Source of the DNA: Lachnospiraceae bacterium
Lineage (GTDB): Bacteria; Bacillota; Clostridia; Lachnospirales; Lachnospiraceae
Assembly: GCA_015057445.1 (NCBI GenBank)
Contig: SVEI01000003.1
Location: 1-64,000, forward strand
Length of the DNA stretch: 64,000 bases
Direction of reading: 5' to 3'
Shown here: one piece after another, positions 52,582 through 61,799 of the stretch
Layout: every line of letters begins with the position of its first letter
Numbering within the stretch: the first letter of the stretch is position 1
Made by a program: the position numbers and the translations under genes
The notes under the pieces: model-generated
Database searches by the model: none
What the model saw: the letters and a program-made list of their open reading frames with translations, nothing else
What the model was told of the DNA's origin: nothing

Positions 52582-54030
52582 TTGAAGAAGATAATTACTT
52601 CTATATTAATATTTGTATTAGTGTTTCTTTCTCCCCATGGTCTTCCCATAGCTTATGCAGAGGAAGTAACAGACACAGAATTCGTAGAGGAAAGCTCAGA
52701 ATCAACAGAGTCTGAAGACGAAACTACTGAAGAATTTGCAGTGGAGGAAAAGGATGAAAATGGATTTCCTGTTATAACCTGTCAATCTGCCATTGTTATG
52801 GATGCAAAAACTGGACAGGTTATATACGAAAAGGATGCTTACTCCAAACAATTTCCTGCCAGTACTACAAAAATAATGACTGCTTTAATCGCCTTAGAGC
52901 ATGGCAATATGAGTGACACACTTGTTATGTCAGAAAATGCAATTTGGGGCATTGATAGAGACAGTAGTAATATCGGCTTAGATGTAGGAGAAAAAATCTC
53001 CATGCTTGATGGTATGTATGCCATACTAATGAGCTCTGCCAACGAGGTATGTGTAGCTACCGCAGAACACATTTCTGGAAGCACCGATGCCTACGTTGCA
53101 TTAATGAACGAAAAAGCCAAGGAGCTTGGTTGCACCAGCACCAATTTTGTAAATGTAAATGGTCTTCACCACGAAAATCATTATACATGTGCCTATGACC
53201 TAGCCATTATGGCAAGAGCAGCTTTAGGTAATCCTACATTTAGAGAAATGTCCGCCTGCACCTACTATGAAGTACCACCTACAAATGTTATTAACGATAC
53301 CAGATACTTGTGGCAAAATAATGAGCTTATATGCGAGACATCTGATTATTACTACTCTTACTGTACTGGTGGAAAAACAGGCTTTACTGATCAAGCAGGT
53401 GGAACCTTAGTATCTTGGGCTTCTTACAATGATATGGAGCTTATATGTGTTGTAATGAACACCCAACCTAAGAATAATATTTTTGCAGATTCCATAAAGC
53501 TATATGATTATATGTTTTACAACTACTACCATCATAGTTTTTTACAGGAATTTGAATTTTCTCCAGAACAACTAACAGATGTTCAAAAAGTACTTAACGA
53601 TTATTATGGTTGTGAAAATGCTGGAAAACTTCAGCTTCATGCAGATACTAATCAGGAGCTCCTTGTAAACTACAATACTGACCCTGAAAGCTTTTGGAAC
53701 TCGTTAACACTTTCAACTGAAAGAATAGATGAAGGAATTATTGGAACATTATCAATACACGATTCCAACATAACATATATAAAACTTCCAGTATATTTTA
53801 GTGGTTACGTACGCTCAGACGACCCAGAAGCAATTCGCGCTGCTTACGCCGACGGAACCCTTCGCAAGATACCGGAATATAAAACAACTAGTATAATAAA
53901 GAAATTAGCAATTTGGATTATAGTATTAGCTCTTATTCTGTTATTCCTTCCTATAAGAATAACAGCATCCCTAAGAAATATTATATTTTCTAAGTTTACT
54001 AGTAAGAAAAAGAAGAAAAAAAGGAGGTAA
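52582..54030 (+). CDS. dacA: D-alanyl-D-alanine carboxypeptidase (PBP5/DacA-like)
   Basis: 482 residues. A signal peptide (1-26), an acidic linker (27-62), then the peptidase S11 domain: S94-x-x-K97 (PASTTKIM), S152-x-N154 (SSANEV) and K265-T-G267 (GGKTGFTD). It trims the terminal D-Ala from peptidoglycan stems. A C-terminal helix (LAIWIIVLALILLFL) and basic tail KKKKKKRR anchor it. The start is TTG with GAGG nine nt upstream. The acidic linker is unusual in length. It precedes a histidine-kinase-like gene by 3 bp. Confidence 0.92.
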   Translation: MKKIITSILIFVLVFLSPHGLPIAYAEEVTDTEFVEESSESTESEDETTEEFAVEEKDENGFPVITCQSAIVMDAKTGQVIYEKDAYSKQFPASTTKIMTALIALEHGNMSDTLVMSENAIWGIDRDSSNIGLDVGEKISMLDGMYAILMSSANEVCVATAEHISGSTDAYVALMNEKAKELGCTSTNFVNVNGLHHENHYTCAYDLAIMARAALGNPTFREMSACTYYEVPPTNVINDTRYLWQNNELICETSDYYYSYCTGGKTGFTDQAGGTLVSWASYNDMELICVVMNTQPKNNIFADSIKLYDYMFYNYYHHSFLQEFEFSPEQLTDVQKVLNDYYGCENAGKLQLHADTNQELLVNYNTDPESFWNSLTLSTERIDEGIIGTLSIHDSNITYIKLPVYFSGYVRSDDPEAIRAAYADGTLRKIPEYKTTSIIKKLAIWIIVLALILLFLPIRITASLRNIIFSKFTSKKKKKKRR

Positions 54031-54033
54031 GGT

Positions 54034-55167
54034 ATGGATACAAATAACAGAAATGATTTAGAAATTATATGCGCAGCCAATAAGGAAATGCTAGATTATT
54101 TTAATGCCCGCTTCCTAGAGAAACTTGAGGAAATTCAAAACCTTAAAACACAATCTTTTGAGATAGATGTTAAGATAGAAGAATTAGAAAAAACCAAGGA
54201 CATATATGCATTTAAATCCAATTCTCGTAAAAGTGTTTTTACACCTAACACAACTGAGGACGCTGATAATGTTCGTGGACAAATCATCGATCAACAGATT
54301 GAAGATCTTAGAAGTGTTCAGGAAGGTTTATTAACCAGCCTTCGCAATCAAGAAATTAAATTGAATGCACTTAAGCGTCGTTTAAATACTCTTAACGAAG
54401 CTCAGGATGCTCTTAAGAACATTTCTCCTGATTCAATAAAAAGCAATGTCTACGACGAGGACGAAGGTTTTGAGTTCATAGAAATGGATGATAATCCTAA
54501 ACCTCAGATCAACCATGGACATAATATTCTTATGCAAGATGCATTTGATAAAACATATCTATCAACCTTAATAGATAGAAACATTAAGAACAATCTTCTA
54601 ACTATGACCAACAAGTTAGAGTTGCTTACTTATCTACTAGGAACCGATATCAGTAGAGCAAAACTTACACTTAAAGAAGTTGTTGCAAGCTCTAAGGACA
54701 TTACAAACTCCATCAACGACATCCAAAGTAAGCTAAACCAGAACATCGACTCTGGCAAAAATCTTTGGTCCCAGGTAGATGAGTTCATTATGAAACAAAG
54801 AGAACTAAATCCAGAATATCTTATCGATGCTAATGTAGAATGTTCAGATTACGAACTATCTGTACATCCTGTTTTCATTATAAATACCTTGGTGCTTATA
54901 GAAATGTTTTTTGATAATATTTTTAAACACTCTGGAGCCAACAAAATTGATTTTTCCTTAGATATAACACCTAGCTCCATAGAATGTGAACTTTCTGACA
55001 ATGGTATAGGCATTAGTGATAATTATTTAGTCACTAGTCCTTGGTACTCAAGTCTCCATAAGGCACATGAGATAATCCATCTCCTAGGTGGTAGTCTTTC
55101 GATTAACGGAGATATCACACAAGGAACGTCTATACGTTTTTCATACCCTATACAATTTAATTCATAA
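54034..55167 (+). CDS. Histidine-kinase-like ATPase with degenerate phosphoacceptor motif
   Basis: 377 soluble residues. Residues 10-125 are coiled-coil-like (DegS-like layout); 180-250 a DHp-like helix pair; 285-372 an HATPase_c domain with N295 (DNIFKHS), DNGIG (322-326) and GTSIRFS (364-370). In place of a His-containing HxxHN type box the helix reads DRNIKNNLL (181-189), so no phosphoacceptor His is apparent. It may act as an ATP-binding regulator or partner rather than a true kinase. AGGAGG precedes the ATG. No response regulator lies in the window. Confidence 0.7.
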   Translation: MDTNNRNDLEIICAANKEMLDYFNARFLEKLEEIQNLKTQSFEIDVKIEELEKTKDIYAFKSNSRKSVFTPNTTEDADNVRGQIIDQQIEDLRSVQEGLLTSLRNQEIKLNALKRRLNTLNEAQDALKNISPDSIKSNVYDEDEGFEFIEMDDNPKPQINHGHNILMQDAFDKTYLSTLIDRNIKNNLLTMTNKLELLTYLLGTDISRAKLTLKEVVASSKDITNSINDIQSKLNQNIDSGKNLWSQVDEFIMKQRELNPEYLIDANVECSDYELSVHPVFIINTLVLIEMFFDNIFKHSGANKIDFSLDITPSSIECELSDNGIGISDNYLVTSPWYSSLHKAHEIIHLLGGSLSINGDITQGTSIRFSYPIQFNS

Positions 55168-55179
55168 CTGGAGGATACT

Positions 55180-56871
55180 ATGAAACAAAAAATTATTGAT
55201 TTGATTGCAAGTAATGTAGAAGGTTTAAATGCAGAAGAAATATCTGCTTTAATTGAAATTCCACCTAAACCAGAACTTGGAGATTTTGCATTCCCATGTT
55301 TTAGATTAGCTAAAACTATGAGAAAAGCTCCTCAAATGATTGCAGCAGATATTAAAGAAGCAATAGGCGATGTGGACTTTTTACAGGAAATCTCTGTTCA
55401 AGGCGCATACCTTAACTTCTTTATTAAGAAAGATATATTTGTTAAATCAATGGTTGAAGCAGCTTCATCAGAGAACTTTGGTGGTTCAACCATAGGAGCA
55501 GGAAAAACAATATGTATAGACTACTCCTCTCCTAATGTTGCCAAGAATTTCCATGTAGGACACCTTAGAACTACTATAATTGGAAACTCATTATACAAAA
55601 TCTATTCAAAGCTTGGATACGACGTTAAGCGTATAAATCACCTTGGTGACTGGGGAACACAGTTCGGTAAACTTATCGTTGCATATAAAGCATGGGGTAA
55701 TGAAGAAGCAGTAAAGAAAGATGGCGTTGGTGAGCTTATGAAGCTCTATGTAAAATTCCATGACGAAGCTAAGAACAACCCTGCATTAGATGACGAAGCA
55801 AGAGCATGGTTCGTTAAAATGGAACAAGGTGATGAAGAAGCTTTAAAAATCTGGCAATGGTTTAAAGATATAAGTCTTATCGAATATAAACGTACCTATG
55901 ATCTTCTTGGTATGGATTTTGATTATTACTTAGGGGAAAGTTTCTACAGAGATAAAACAGATGATGTTGTAAATAGATTAACATCCGCTAACCTTCTTAC
56001 AGAAAGTGAAGGAGCTAAAATAGTTGATCTTGAAGCATATGATATGGCTCCATGTCTTATATTAAAGAACGACGGTAGCTCTATTTATGCCACCAGAGAT
56101 TTGGCTGCTATCTTCTATCGTAAAGAAACTTACAACTTTGTAAAATGTCTCTATGTTACCGGCCAGGAACAAAAGCTACATTTTGCACAGGTATTTAAAG
56201 TTGTAGAATTGCTTGGTAATGACTGGGCTAAGGATCAGCTTGTTCATATTCCATATGGTCTTGTTAGTCTTGAAGGTGCAAAGCTTTCTACAAGAAGTGG
56301 AAATATAATTTATGCAGAAGATATTCTTCTTGAAGCAATTTCAAAGATAAAAGAAATCATAGAAGAAAAGAACCCAGAGCTTCCAGACAAGGATGAAACA
56401 GCTAAGAAAATTGGTGTTGGTGCAGTTCTTTTCAATGACTTATATAACCAAAGAATTAAAGATGTTTCTTTCAAATGGGAAAAGCTTCTTAACTTTGATG
56501 GCGAAACTGGTCCATATGTACAATACACATATGCTAGATGTTCAAGTATTTTAAGAAAACTTGAAAACTATGATGAGAATGCTCCTATTGATTATTCACT
56601 TATAACAGATGCAGATTCAATTGATTTGCTTAAGGAAATCTCTAGATTCCCTCAGGTTGTAATTGATGCTTCTGAAAAGTATGAACCATCACAAGTTGCA
56701 AGATTTGCTGTGGCAGTTGCTCAGTCCTTCAACAAATTCTACAATGCAAATAGAATTAACATCGAAGATGAAGCTTTAAAAAATGCTAGAGTATCACTTG
56801 TTAAACTTACTAGAAAGACAATTAAGGATGCAATGCTTCTTCTTGGTATTGAATGTCCTGAACAAATGTAA
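55180..56871 (+). CDS. argS: Arginyl-tRNA synthetase
   Basis: 563 residues, class I. N-terminal Add-1 domain (1-110), catalytic domain with HVGH (NFHVGHLRTTIIG near 125) and a KLSTR loop (GAKLSTRSGN near 370) replacing KMSKS, and a DALR anticodon-binding domain (450-563). GGAGG precedes the ATG. It is the last plus-strand gene before the origin-like region; a terminator follows at once. Confidence 0.96.
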   Translation: MKQKIIDLIASNVEGLNAEEISALIEIPPKPELGDFAFPCFRLAKTMRKAPQMIAADIKEAIGDVDFLQEISVQGAYLNFFIKKDIFVKSMVEAASSENFGGSTIGAGKTICIDYSSPNVAKNFHVGHLRTTIIGNSLYKIYSKLGYDVKRINHLGDWGTQFGKLIVAYKAWGNEEAVKKDGVGELMKLYVKFHDEAKNNPALDDEARAWFVKMEQGDEEALKIWQWFKDISLIEYKRTYDLLGMDFDYYLGESFYRDKTDDVVNRLTSANLLTESEGAKIVDLEAYDMAPCLILKNDGSSIYATRDLAAIFYRKETYNFVKCLYVTGQEQKLHFAQVFKVVELLGNDWAKDQLVHIPYGLVSLEGAKLSTRSGNIIYAEDILLEAISKIKEIIEEKNPELPDKDETAKKIGVGAVLFNDLYNQRIKDVSFKWEKLLNFDGETGPYVQYTYARCSSILRKLENYDENAPIDYSLITDADSIDLLKEISRFPQVVIDASEKYEPSQVARFAVAVAQSFNKFYNANRINIEDEALKNARVSLVKLTRKTIKDAMLLLGIECPEQM

Positions 56872-56879
56872 ACATATAA

Positions 56880-56919
56880 AACACTGTGAAAAGATTTATG
56901 TTTCACAGTGTTTTTTTAT
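56880..56919 (+). terminator. argS terminator
   Basis: AACACTGTGAAA / TTTCACAGTGTT 12-bp stem, 9-nt loop, then TTTTTT. Confidence 0.9.
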
Positions 56920-57024
56920 TCTCCTTTTTCCTTTTTTGATTAATGTTTCTGCATTTATTTCTTTATATTGTCCTATTTTTTTTCATGATACAATATATAG
57001 TGTCTATATAACCTCTAAATATTA

Positions 57025-57040
57025 TGTTTCACGTGAAACA
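57025..57040. promoter_or_regulatory. parS site 1 (perfect)
   Basis: TGTTTCACGTGAAACA, the ParB/Spo0J recognition palindrome, exact match. Confidence 0.95.
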
Positions 57041-57073
57041 TAATATTCTAGATTTGTTTTATTAGATTCTTTT

Positions 57074-57089
57074 TGTTTCACGTGAAACA
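57074..57089. promoter_or_regulatory. parS site 2 (perfect)
   Basis: Exact 16-bp parS palindrome, 49 bp after site 1. Confidence 0.95.
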
Positions 57090-57154
57090 ATATTTGTATC
57101 ATTTGCTGATCTCTCTTAGATAATTACATATATCTATTATTATGTTTATAAATA

Positions 57155-57258
57155 TGTGGATGATGTGGATATCTTCGTTTTTCATTGTGGATAAGTGTGT
57201 GGCTATGTGGATAACATTATTCTACCATATGTGGATAAGTGTATATGTGTGTTGATAA
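57155..57258 (-). other. DnaA-box cluster (candidate oriC core)
   Basis: Three exact DnaA boxes TTATCCACA on the minus strand (57186-57194, 57206-57214, 57230-57238) plus near matches at 57155, 57164 and 57250 (TGTGGATGA, TGTGGATAT, TGTTGATAA as read on plus), all in the same orientation within about 100 bp. Confidence 0.8.
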
Positions 57259-57302
57259 CTAGTTATAATATTTTAATCATTATTTTTAAATCCAGACCTT
57301 AA

Positions 57303-57318
57303 TTTTTCACGTGAAACA
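57303..57318. promoter_or_regulatory. parS site 3 (one mismatch)
   Basis: TTTTTCACGTGAAACA, one base from consensus. Confidence 0.8.
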
Positions 57319-57621
57319 ATATATTCATCTTTTTCAAATATCTATTTTATTATATACATAGTATGATTTTTTACTAATTGATTATCATATTGTTTGTAGC
57401 TTGATTATTCACTATTTTAAAAATATTATATTGTATATTTATCATATTAATATACAACATTAATTATAATAGGATTAGCATCAGTCTTAAACGTATGCAT
57501 TATGAATTAATTGATTTATTTTATAGACTATAACTCTTTGTCACTTATACACTTGTTTCAATACTCGAAATACTATGTACTAAATTATTTAATATAAGAT
57601 ATCATCTTATATCATATTAAC

Positions 57622-57637
57622 TGTTTCACGTGAAACA
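57622..57637. promoter_or_regulatory. parS site 4 (perfect)
   Basis: Exact parS palindrome. Confidence 0.95.
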
Positions 57638-57792
57638 ATTTTCTCTCCTACACTTGATATCGAATTTATTAATGTGATAAATATTCATCTATCCTCTATT
57701 GGTTTTAACCAACAACAATTTGTTTTACATAATGTAGTTTTGTTTTATGATTTATAATTATGGTGTAATACTAATTATATAATTATTTATCT

Positions 57793-57808
57793 TGTTTCAC
57801 GTGAAACA
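57793..57808. promoter_or_regulatory. parS site 5 (perfect)
   Basis: Exact parS palindrome. Confidence 0.95.
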
Positions 57809-57961
57809 TTCAATAATCAATTAGCAAGCACCTTCTTACATTACAAAAACACAGTCGTTACTAATTGCTATACAACAACAAGCTGTATATTGTATATTTT
57901 AAATCTCAAATAAAAAACAATTATTTATTAATAAAATCTAATTACATTGTAATAAACTTAG

Positions 57962-57977
57962 TGTTTCACGTGAAACG
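57962..57977. promoter_or_regulatory. parS site 6 (one mismatch)
   Basis: TGTTTCACGTGAAACG, last base differs; 116 bp before the parA start. Confidence 0.85.
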
Positions 57978-58092
57978 TATAAATGAATACAAAAACAATA
58001 TATTGTACTCCACATATTATTCTTCCCATATTTAGATATGGCGAAGGAAGTAATTTAATGATATAATGTTAAGTAATTATGGAGGTTTTAAC

Positions 58093-58872
58093 ATGGGAAG
58101 AATCATTGCAATAGCCAATCAGAAAGGTGGAGTTGGTAAAACAACAACTTCTATTAACCTAGCAGCATGTTTGGCAGAAAAAGGTAAAAAAGTATTAGCT
58201 ATCGACATGGATCCACAGGGAAACCTAACTAGTGGACTTGGAATAGATAAAAACTCGCTTGACCTTACTATATATCAAGCAATATGTGGAGAATGTAACA
58301 TTGGCGAATGTATGATAGTTCGACCATTGGACAAGAAACTCAATCTAAGTGTACTTCCAGCCAATAGGAATCTGGCAGGCGCAGAGGTTGAGCTTATTAA
58401 TGTTGAAAAACCTCAGTTTATACTTAAGAACTTAATTAAAGGAATACGTAAAAACTTTGATTTTATTATAATTGATTGTCCACCTGCCTTAGGAATGTTA
58501 ACAATCAATTCTATGACAGCAGCAGATACAGTATTGGTTCCTATTCAATGTGAGTTCTTTGCATTAGATGGACTTTCTCAGCTTATATATACTATCGATT
58601 TAATTAAGAAGAGTCTAAACAAAAACCTTGAAATAGAAGGTGTTGTATTCACTATGTTTGATTCACGTACCAACCTATCACTTGAAGTTGTTGACAACGT
58701 GAAAAACCATTTGGATCAATTTATTTATAAGACTGTTATCCCACGTAATGTACGATTAGCAGAAGCTCCTAGCTTTGGACTTCCAATTAATCTGTATGAC
58801 AGCAAATCATCAGGAGCACAGGGATACAGAGATTTAGCTGATGAAGTAATTAAGAACAAGCTATTCTTGTAG
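58093..58872 (+). CDS. parA: Chromosome-partitioning ATPase ParA (Soj)
   Basis: About 259 residues, a Walker-type ParA/MinD ATPase. KGGVGKTTTSINLA is the deviant Walker A, DMDPQGNLTSGLG and IIIDCPPALG the A' and B motifs. With ParB it helps position and segregate origins and, in B. subtilis, regulates DnaA. The ATG at 58093 has GGAGG seven nt upstream and is preferred to an earlier start at 58066. No N-terminal HTH, typical of chromosomal Soj. Confidence 0.95.
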   Translation: MGRIIAIANQKGGVGKTTTSINLAACLAEKGKKVLAIDMDPQGNLTSGLGIDKNSLDLTIYQAICGECNIGECMIVRPLDKKLNLSVLPANRNLAGAEVELINVEKPQFILKNLIKGIRKNFDFIIIDCPPALGMLTINSMTAADTVLVPIQCEFFALDGLSQLIYTIDLIKKSLNKNLEIEGVVFTMFDSRTNLSLEVVDNVKNHLDQFIYKTVIPRNVRLAEAPSFGLPINLYDSKSSGAQGYRDLADEVIKNKLFL

Positions 58873-58965
58873 CAAAGTCCAGAACGTATAGGCACGGCAA
58901 TTATGTTATATACGATATTAGATTTATGCTTATAAATAAAAATCACTATATAAAGGAGGAAGGTT

Positions 58966-59913
58966 ATGGCACCCAAGAAAAGATTAGGTAACGGTCTTGG
59001 TAATTTAATACCTGTTGATGACAAGGAACCATCAACAAAAAAATCTACCAGTTCTAAGACCACCGAAAAAACAGCCACTAAAACCGAAGTAAAAGAGGTT
59101 ATAAAAGAAGTAATTAAACCAGTTGAACAAACTGTAAATATAAATGTTATCGAACCAAACAAAAGCCAACCAAGAAAGACTTTTGATTTAGATGCGTTAG
59201 AGGAGCTTGCATCATCAATAAAGCAGTATGGTGTAATACAACCACTTGTTGTAGCGAAGCACAAAGATTACTACGAGCTCATCGCTGGTGAGAGACGTTG
59301 GAGAGCATCTAAGATGGCAGGGCTTAAGGAAGTACCTGTAGTAATAAAAGATTACACTCCTCAAGAAATTGTAGAAATTGCTCTTATAGAAAATATTCAA
59401 AGACAAGATCTTAATCCTATTGAAGAGGCTATGGCTTATCAAAGACTTATAGAAGAGTTCAGTTTAACACAGGATGAGGTGGCTGAAAAAGTATCAAAAA
59501 GTAGACCAGCTATAAGTAATTCTTTAAGATTACTTAAACTTACAAAAAAAGTTCAGCAAATGCTTATAGATGATATGCTTTCTATGGGTCATGTAAGAGC
59601 ACTTATTTCTATAGAAGATGAAGAGTTGCAGTATGAAACTGCTCTGTACATTTTCGACAAGAGGCTTAGTGTAAGAGAAACTGAAGCTTATGTTAAAAAG
59701 GTTCTCACTGCTCCTAAGTCCACAGTAGAAAAAGCTTCTTCCAAAGATGACTTCTCTTTCTTATATAAGGATATAGAAGAAAGAATTAAAAGTAGCCTTG
59801 GAACTAAGGCAACCATTAAAGCAAAGAATAAGAATAAAGGCAAAATAGAAATCGAATACTATTCTGAAGATGAACTGGATAGAATTACGCAGATACTATT
59901 AAATGCAAATTAA
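58966..59913 (+). CDS. parB: Chromosome-partitioning protein ParB (Spo0J)
   Basis: A 315-residue CTP-dependent DNA clamp. N-terminal MAPKKRLGNGLGNLIP is typical; a Lys/Thr-rich linker follows; the CTPase core contains GERRWRASKMAGL (the GERR box); SLTQDEVAEKVSKSRPAISNSLRLL is the HTH that binds parS; a C-terminal dimerisation domain ends the protein. AGGAGG precedes the ATG. The six parS sites just upstream of parA are its presumed loading sites. Confidence 0.96.
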   Translation: MAPKKRLGNGLGNLIPVDDKEPSTKKSTSSKTTEKTATKTEVKEVIKEVIKPVEQTVNINVIEPNKSQPRKTFDLDALEELASSIKQYGVIQPLVVAKHKDYYELIAGERRWRASKMAGLKEVPVVIKDYTPQEIVEIALIENIQRQDLNPIEEAMAYQRLIEEFSLTQDEVAEKVSKSRPAISNSLRLLKLTKKVQQMLIDDMLSMGHVRALISIEDEELQYETALYIFDKRLSVRETEAYVKKVLTAPKSTVEKASSKDDFSFLYKDIEERIKSSLGTKATIKAKNKNKGKIEIEYYSEDELDRITQILLNAN

Positions 59914-59928
59914 GCGAGGAACTTTTTT

Positions 59929-60507
59929 ATGAAGAAAGGAACAGAAATAGCAGAAATCACTGTACTTGGAATGAAGATTGAAACTGTTACTACCATACTT
60001 GCTATATTAGTGATACTTCTCATTCTTATGATGATTTTTACTATTCACAAAATGAATATTATTACTAGAAAATATAAAGCTCTTATGAGTGGTAAAAAAG
60101 GAGCTGACCTTGAAAAGGTTATACGATACCGATTTAAGGAAATGGACAAGGTTAAGGCTAATGCCAAACGAATTACCAAAGAACACAAAGAAGTCAAAGC
60201 ACACCTTACTAGTTGTGTCAGTAAAACAGCACTTGTAAAATATGATGCCTTTGAACAAATGTCAGGAAAACTTAGTTTTGTAATTGCACTACTAAATGAC
60301 CAGCATTCTGGAATCATACTTAATGCAATGCATTCTAGAGAAGGTTGTTTTACTTATGCAAAAGAGATTATAAAGGGTGAGTCATACATTCCACTTTCAG
60401 AAGAGGAAAAAGAAGCACTTGAAAAAGCGAAAACTGTTGAAGAAGAAATCAACGGTATTAATGCAGATACTGAAGATGATATTAATTTTGATGTATATGA
60501 TGAATAA
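59929..60507 (+). CDS. DUF4446 membrane protein
   Basis: 192 residues. One transmembrane helix (about 20-40, TTILAILVILLILMMIFTI), a coiled-coil-like basic region (45-100) and a conserved core with TALVKYDAFEQMSGKLSFVIALL and NAMHSREGCFTYAKEI, the DUF4446 signature. GAGG precedes the ATG, 15 bp after parB. Its constant position next to parB in Clostridia suggests a link to origin or cell-envelope work; function unknown. Confidence 0.85.
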   Translation: MKKGTEIAEITVLGMKIETVTTILAILVILLILMMIFTIHKMNIITRKYKALMSGKKGADLEKVIRYRFKEMDKVKANAKRITKEHKEVKAHLTSCVSKTALVKYDAFEQMSGKLSFVIALLNDQHSGIILNAMHSREGCFTYAKEIIKGESYIPLSEEEKEALEKAKTVEEEINGINADTEDDINFDVYDE

Positions 60508-60518
60508 AGGAGATAATT

Positions 60519-61799
60519 ATGTTAGACATTAAATTTGTACGAGAAAATCCAGAATTAGTTAAGGAAAACATTAAGAAGAAATTCCAGGACGCAAAGCTTC
60601 CTCTTGTTGATGAGGTAATAGAGCTTGATAAGCAGGCTAGAGCAATTCAGCAGGAAGCTGATGAACTTCGTGCTAAGAAAAACCAGATAGCTAAGCAGAT
60701 AGGTGCACTTATGGCTCAAGGTAAGAAGGATGAAGCTGAAGTTGTTAAACAGGAAGTTGCTAAGAATGCTGCACGTCTTTCAGAGCTAGAAAAGCAGGAG
60801 CCAGCTATTAGAGAAGAGCTTAAGCAGAAGATGATGGTTATTCCTAATATTATCGATCCATCTGTACCTATAGGAAAAAATGATGAAGAAAATGTTGAAC
60901 TTGAAAAATTTGGTGAGCCAGTGGTTCCTGAATTTGAAGTTCCATATCACACAGATATTATGTCTAAGTTTAATGGCATAGACCTTGAAAGTGCTGGTAA
61001 GGTTGCGGGAAATGGTTTCTACTACTTAATGGGAGATATTGCAAGACTTCATTCAGCTATTATATCTTACGCTAGAGACTTTATGATTGACAGAGGATTC
61101 ACTTATTGTATCCCTCCTTTCATGATAAGAAGTAACGTTGTTACTGGAGTTATGAGCTTCGCAGAAATGGATGCCATGATGTATAAGATTGAGGGTGAAG
61201 ACCTTTACCTTATCGGTACTAGTGAGCATTCTATGATTGGAAAATTTATCGATACACTTAACCCAGAGGAGAGCCTTCCTCAGACACTTACAAGCTACTC
61301 ACCTTGTTTCAGAAAGGAAAAGGGAGCTCATGGTATAGAGGAAAGAGGAGTTTATAGAATTCATCAGTTTGAGAAGCAGGAAATGATTGTTGTATGTAAG
61401 CCAGAAGAAAGTATGGATTGGTTCCACAAGCTCTGGAAGAATACAGTTGATTTGTTCCGTTCTATGGATATTCCTGTAAGAACTATTGAGTGTTGTTCTG
61501 GAGATCTTGCAGATCTTAAGGTAAAATCTTATGACGTAGAAGCATGGTCACCAAGACAGAAGAAATATTTTGAAGTTGGTAGCTGTTCAAATCTTGGAGA
61601 TGCACAGGCACGTCGTCTTGGCATTAAGGTTAAAGCCGCTGACGGAAGCAAATATTTTGCACACACTCTTAACAATACAGTTGTTGCACCTCCACGTATG
61701 CTTATTGCATTCCTTGAGAATAATTTAAATGAGGATGGAAGTGTTAATATACCAGAGGTTCTTCGTCCATATATGGGTGGAAAGGATGTTATTAAATAA
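60519..61799 (+). CDS. serS: Seryl-tRNA synthetase
   Basis: 426 residues, class II. An N-terminal coiled-coil arm (residues 30-110) that grips tRNA-Ser, then motif 2 (CFRKEKGAHGIEERGVYRIHQF near 265) and motif 3 (LNNTVVAPPRMLIA near 385), with TSE (IGTSEHSM) in the serine site. AAAGGAG precedes the ATG. Its stop codon overlaps the start of the next gene (TAATG). No T-box leader precedes it. Confidence 0.96.
   Translation: MLDIKFVRENPELVKENIKKKFQDAKLPLVDEVIELDKQARAIQQEADELRAKKNQIAKQIGALMAQGKKDEAEVVKQEVAKNAARLSELEKQEPAIREELKQKMMVIPNIIDPSVPIGKNDEENVELEKFGEPVVPEFEVPYHTDIMSKFNGIDLESAGKVAGNGFYYLMGDIARLHSAIISYARDFMIDRGFTYCIPPFMIRSNVVTGVMSFAEMDAMMYKIEGEDLYLIGTSEHSMIGKFIDTLNPEESLPQTLTSYSPCFRKEKGAHGIEERGVYRIHQFEKQEMIVVCKPEESMDWFHKLWKNTVDLFRSMDIPVRTIECCSGDLADLKVKSYDVEAWSPRQKKYFEVGSCSNLGDAQARRLGIKVKAADGSKYFAHTLNNTVVAPPRMLIAFLENNLNEDGSVNIPEVLRPYMGGKDVIK

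Larger units (their letters stand above)
56920..58092. other. Origin-like intergenic region (DnaA boxes plus parS cluster)
   Basis: About 1.2 kb of extremely AT-rich, gene-free sequence between argS and parA. It holds a DnaA-box group at 57155-57258 and six parS copies between 57025 and 57977. The stretch 57260-57300 is almost pure A+T and could be the unwinding element. All genes to the right are on the plus strand. dnaA and dnaN are not seen, so assignment as oriC is inferred. Confidence 0.7.

Noticed and set aside
56880-56919. TTTCACAGTG near argS as part of a parS site
   Set aside because: It is the 3' arm of the argS terminator and lacks the palindromic half.
57551-57572. CTTGTTTCAATACTCGAAA as a seventh parS
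   Set aside because: Only the left half resembles parS; the central CACGTG is missing.
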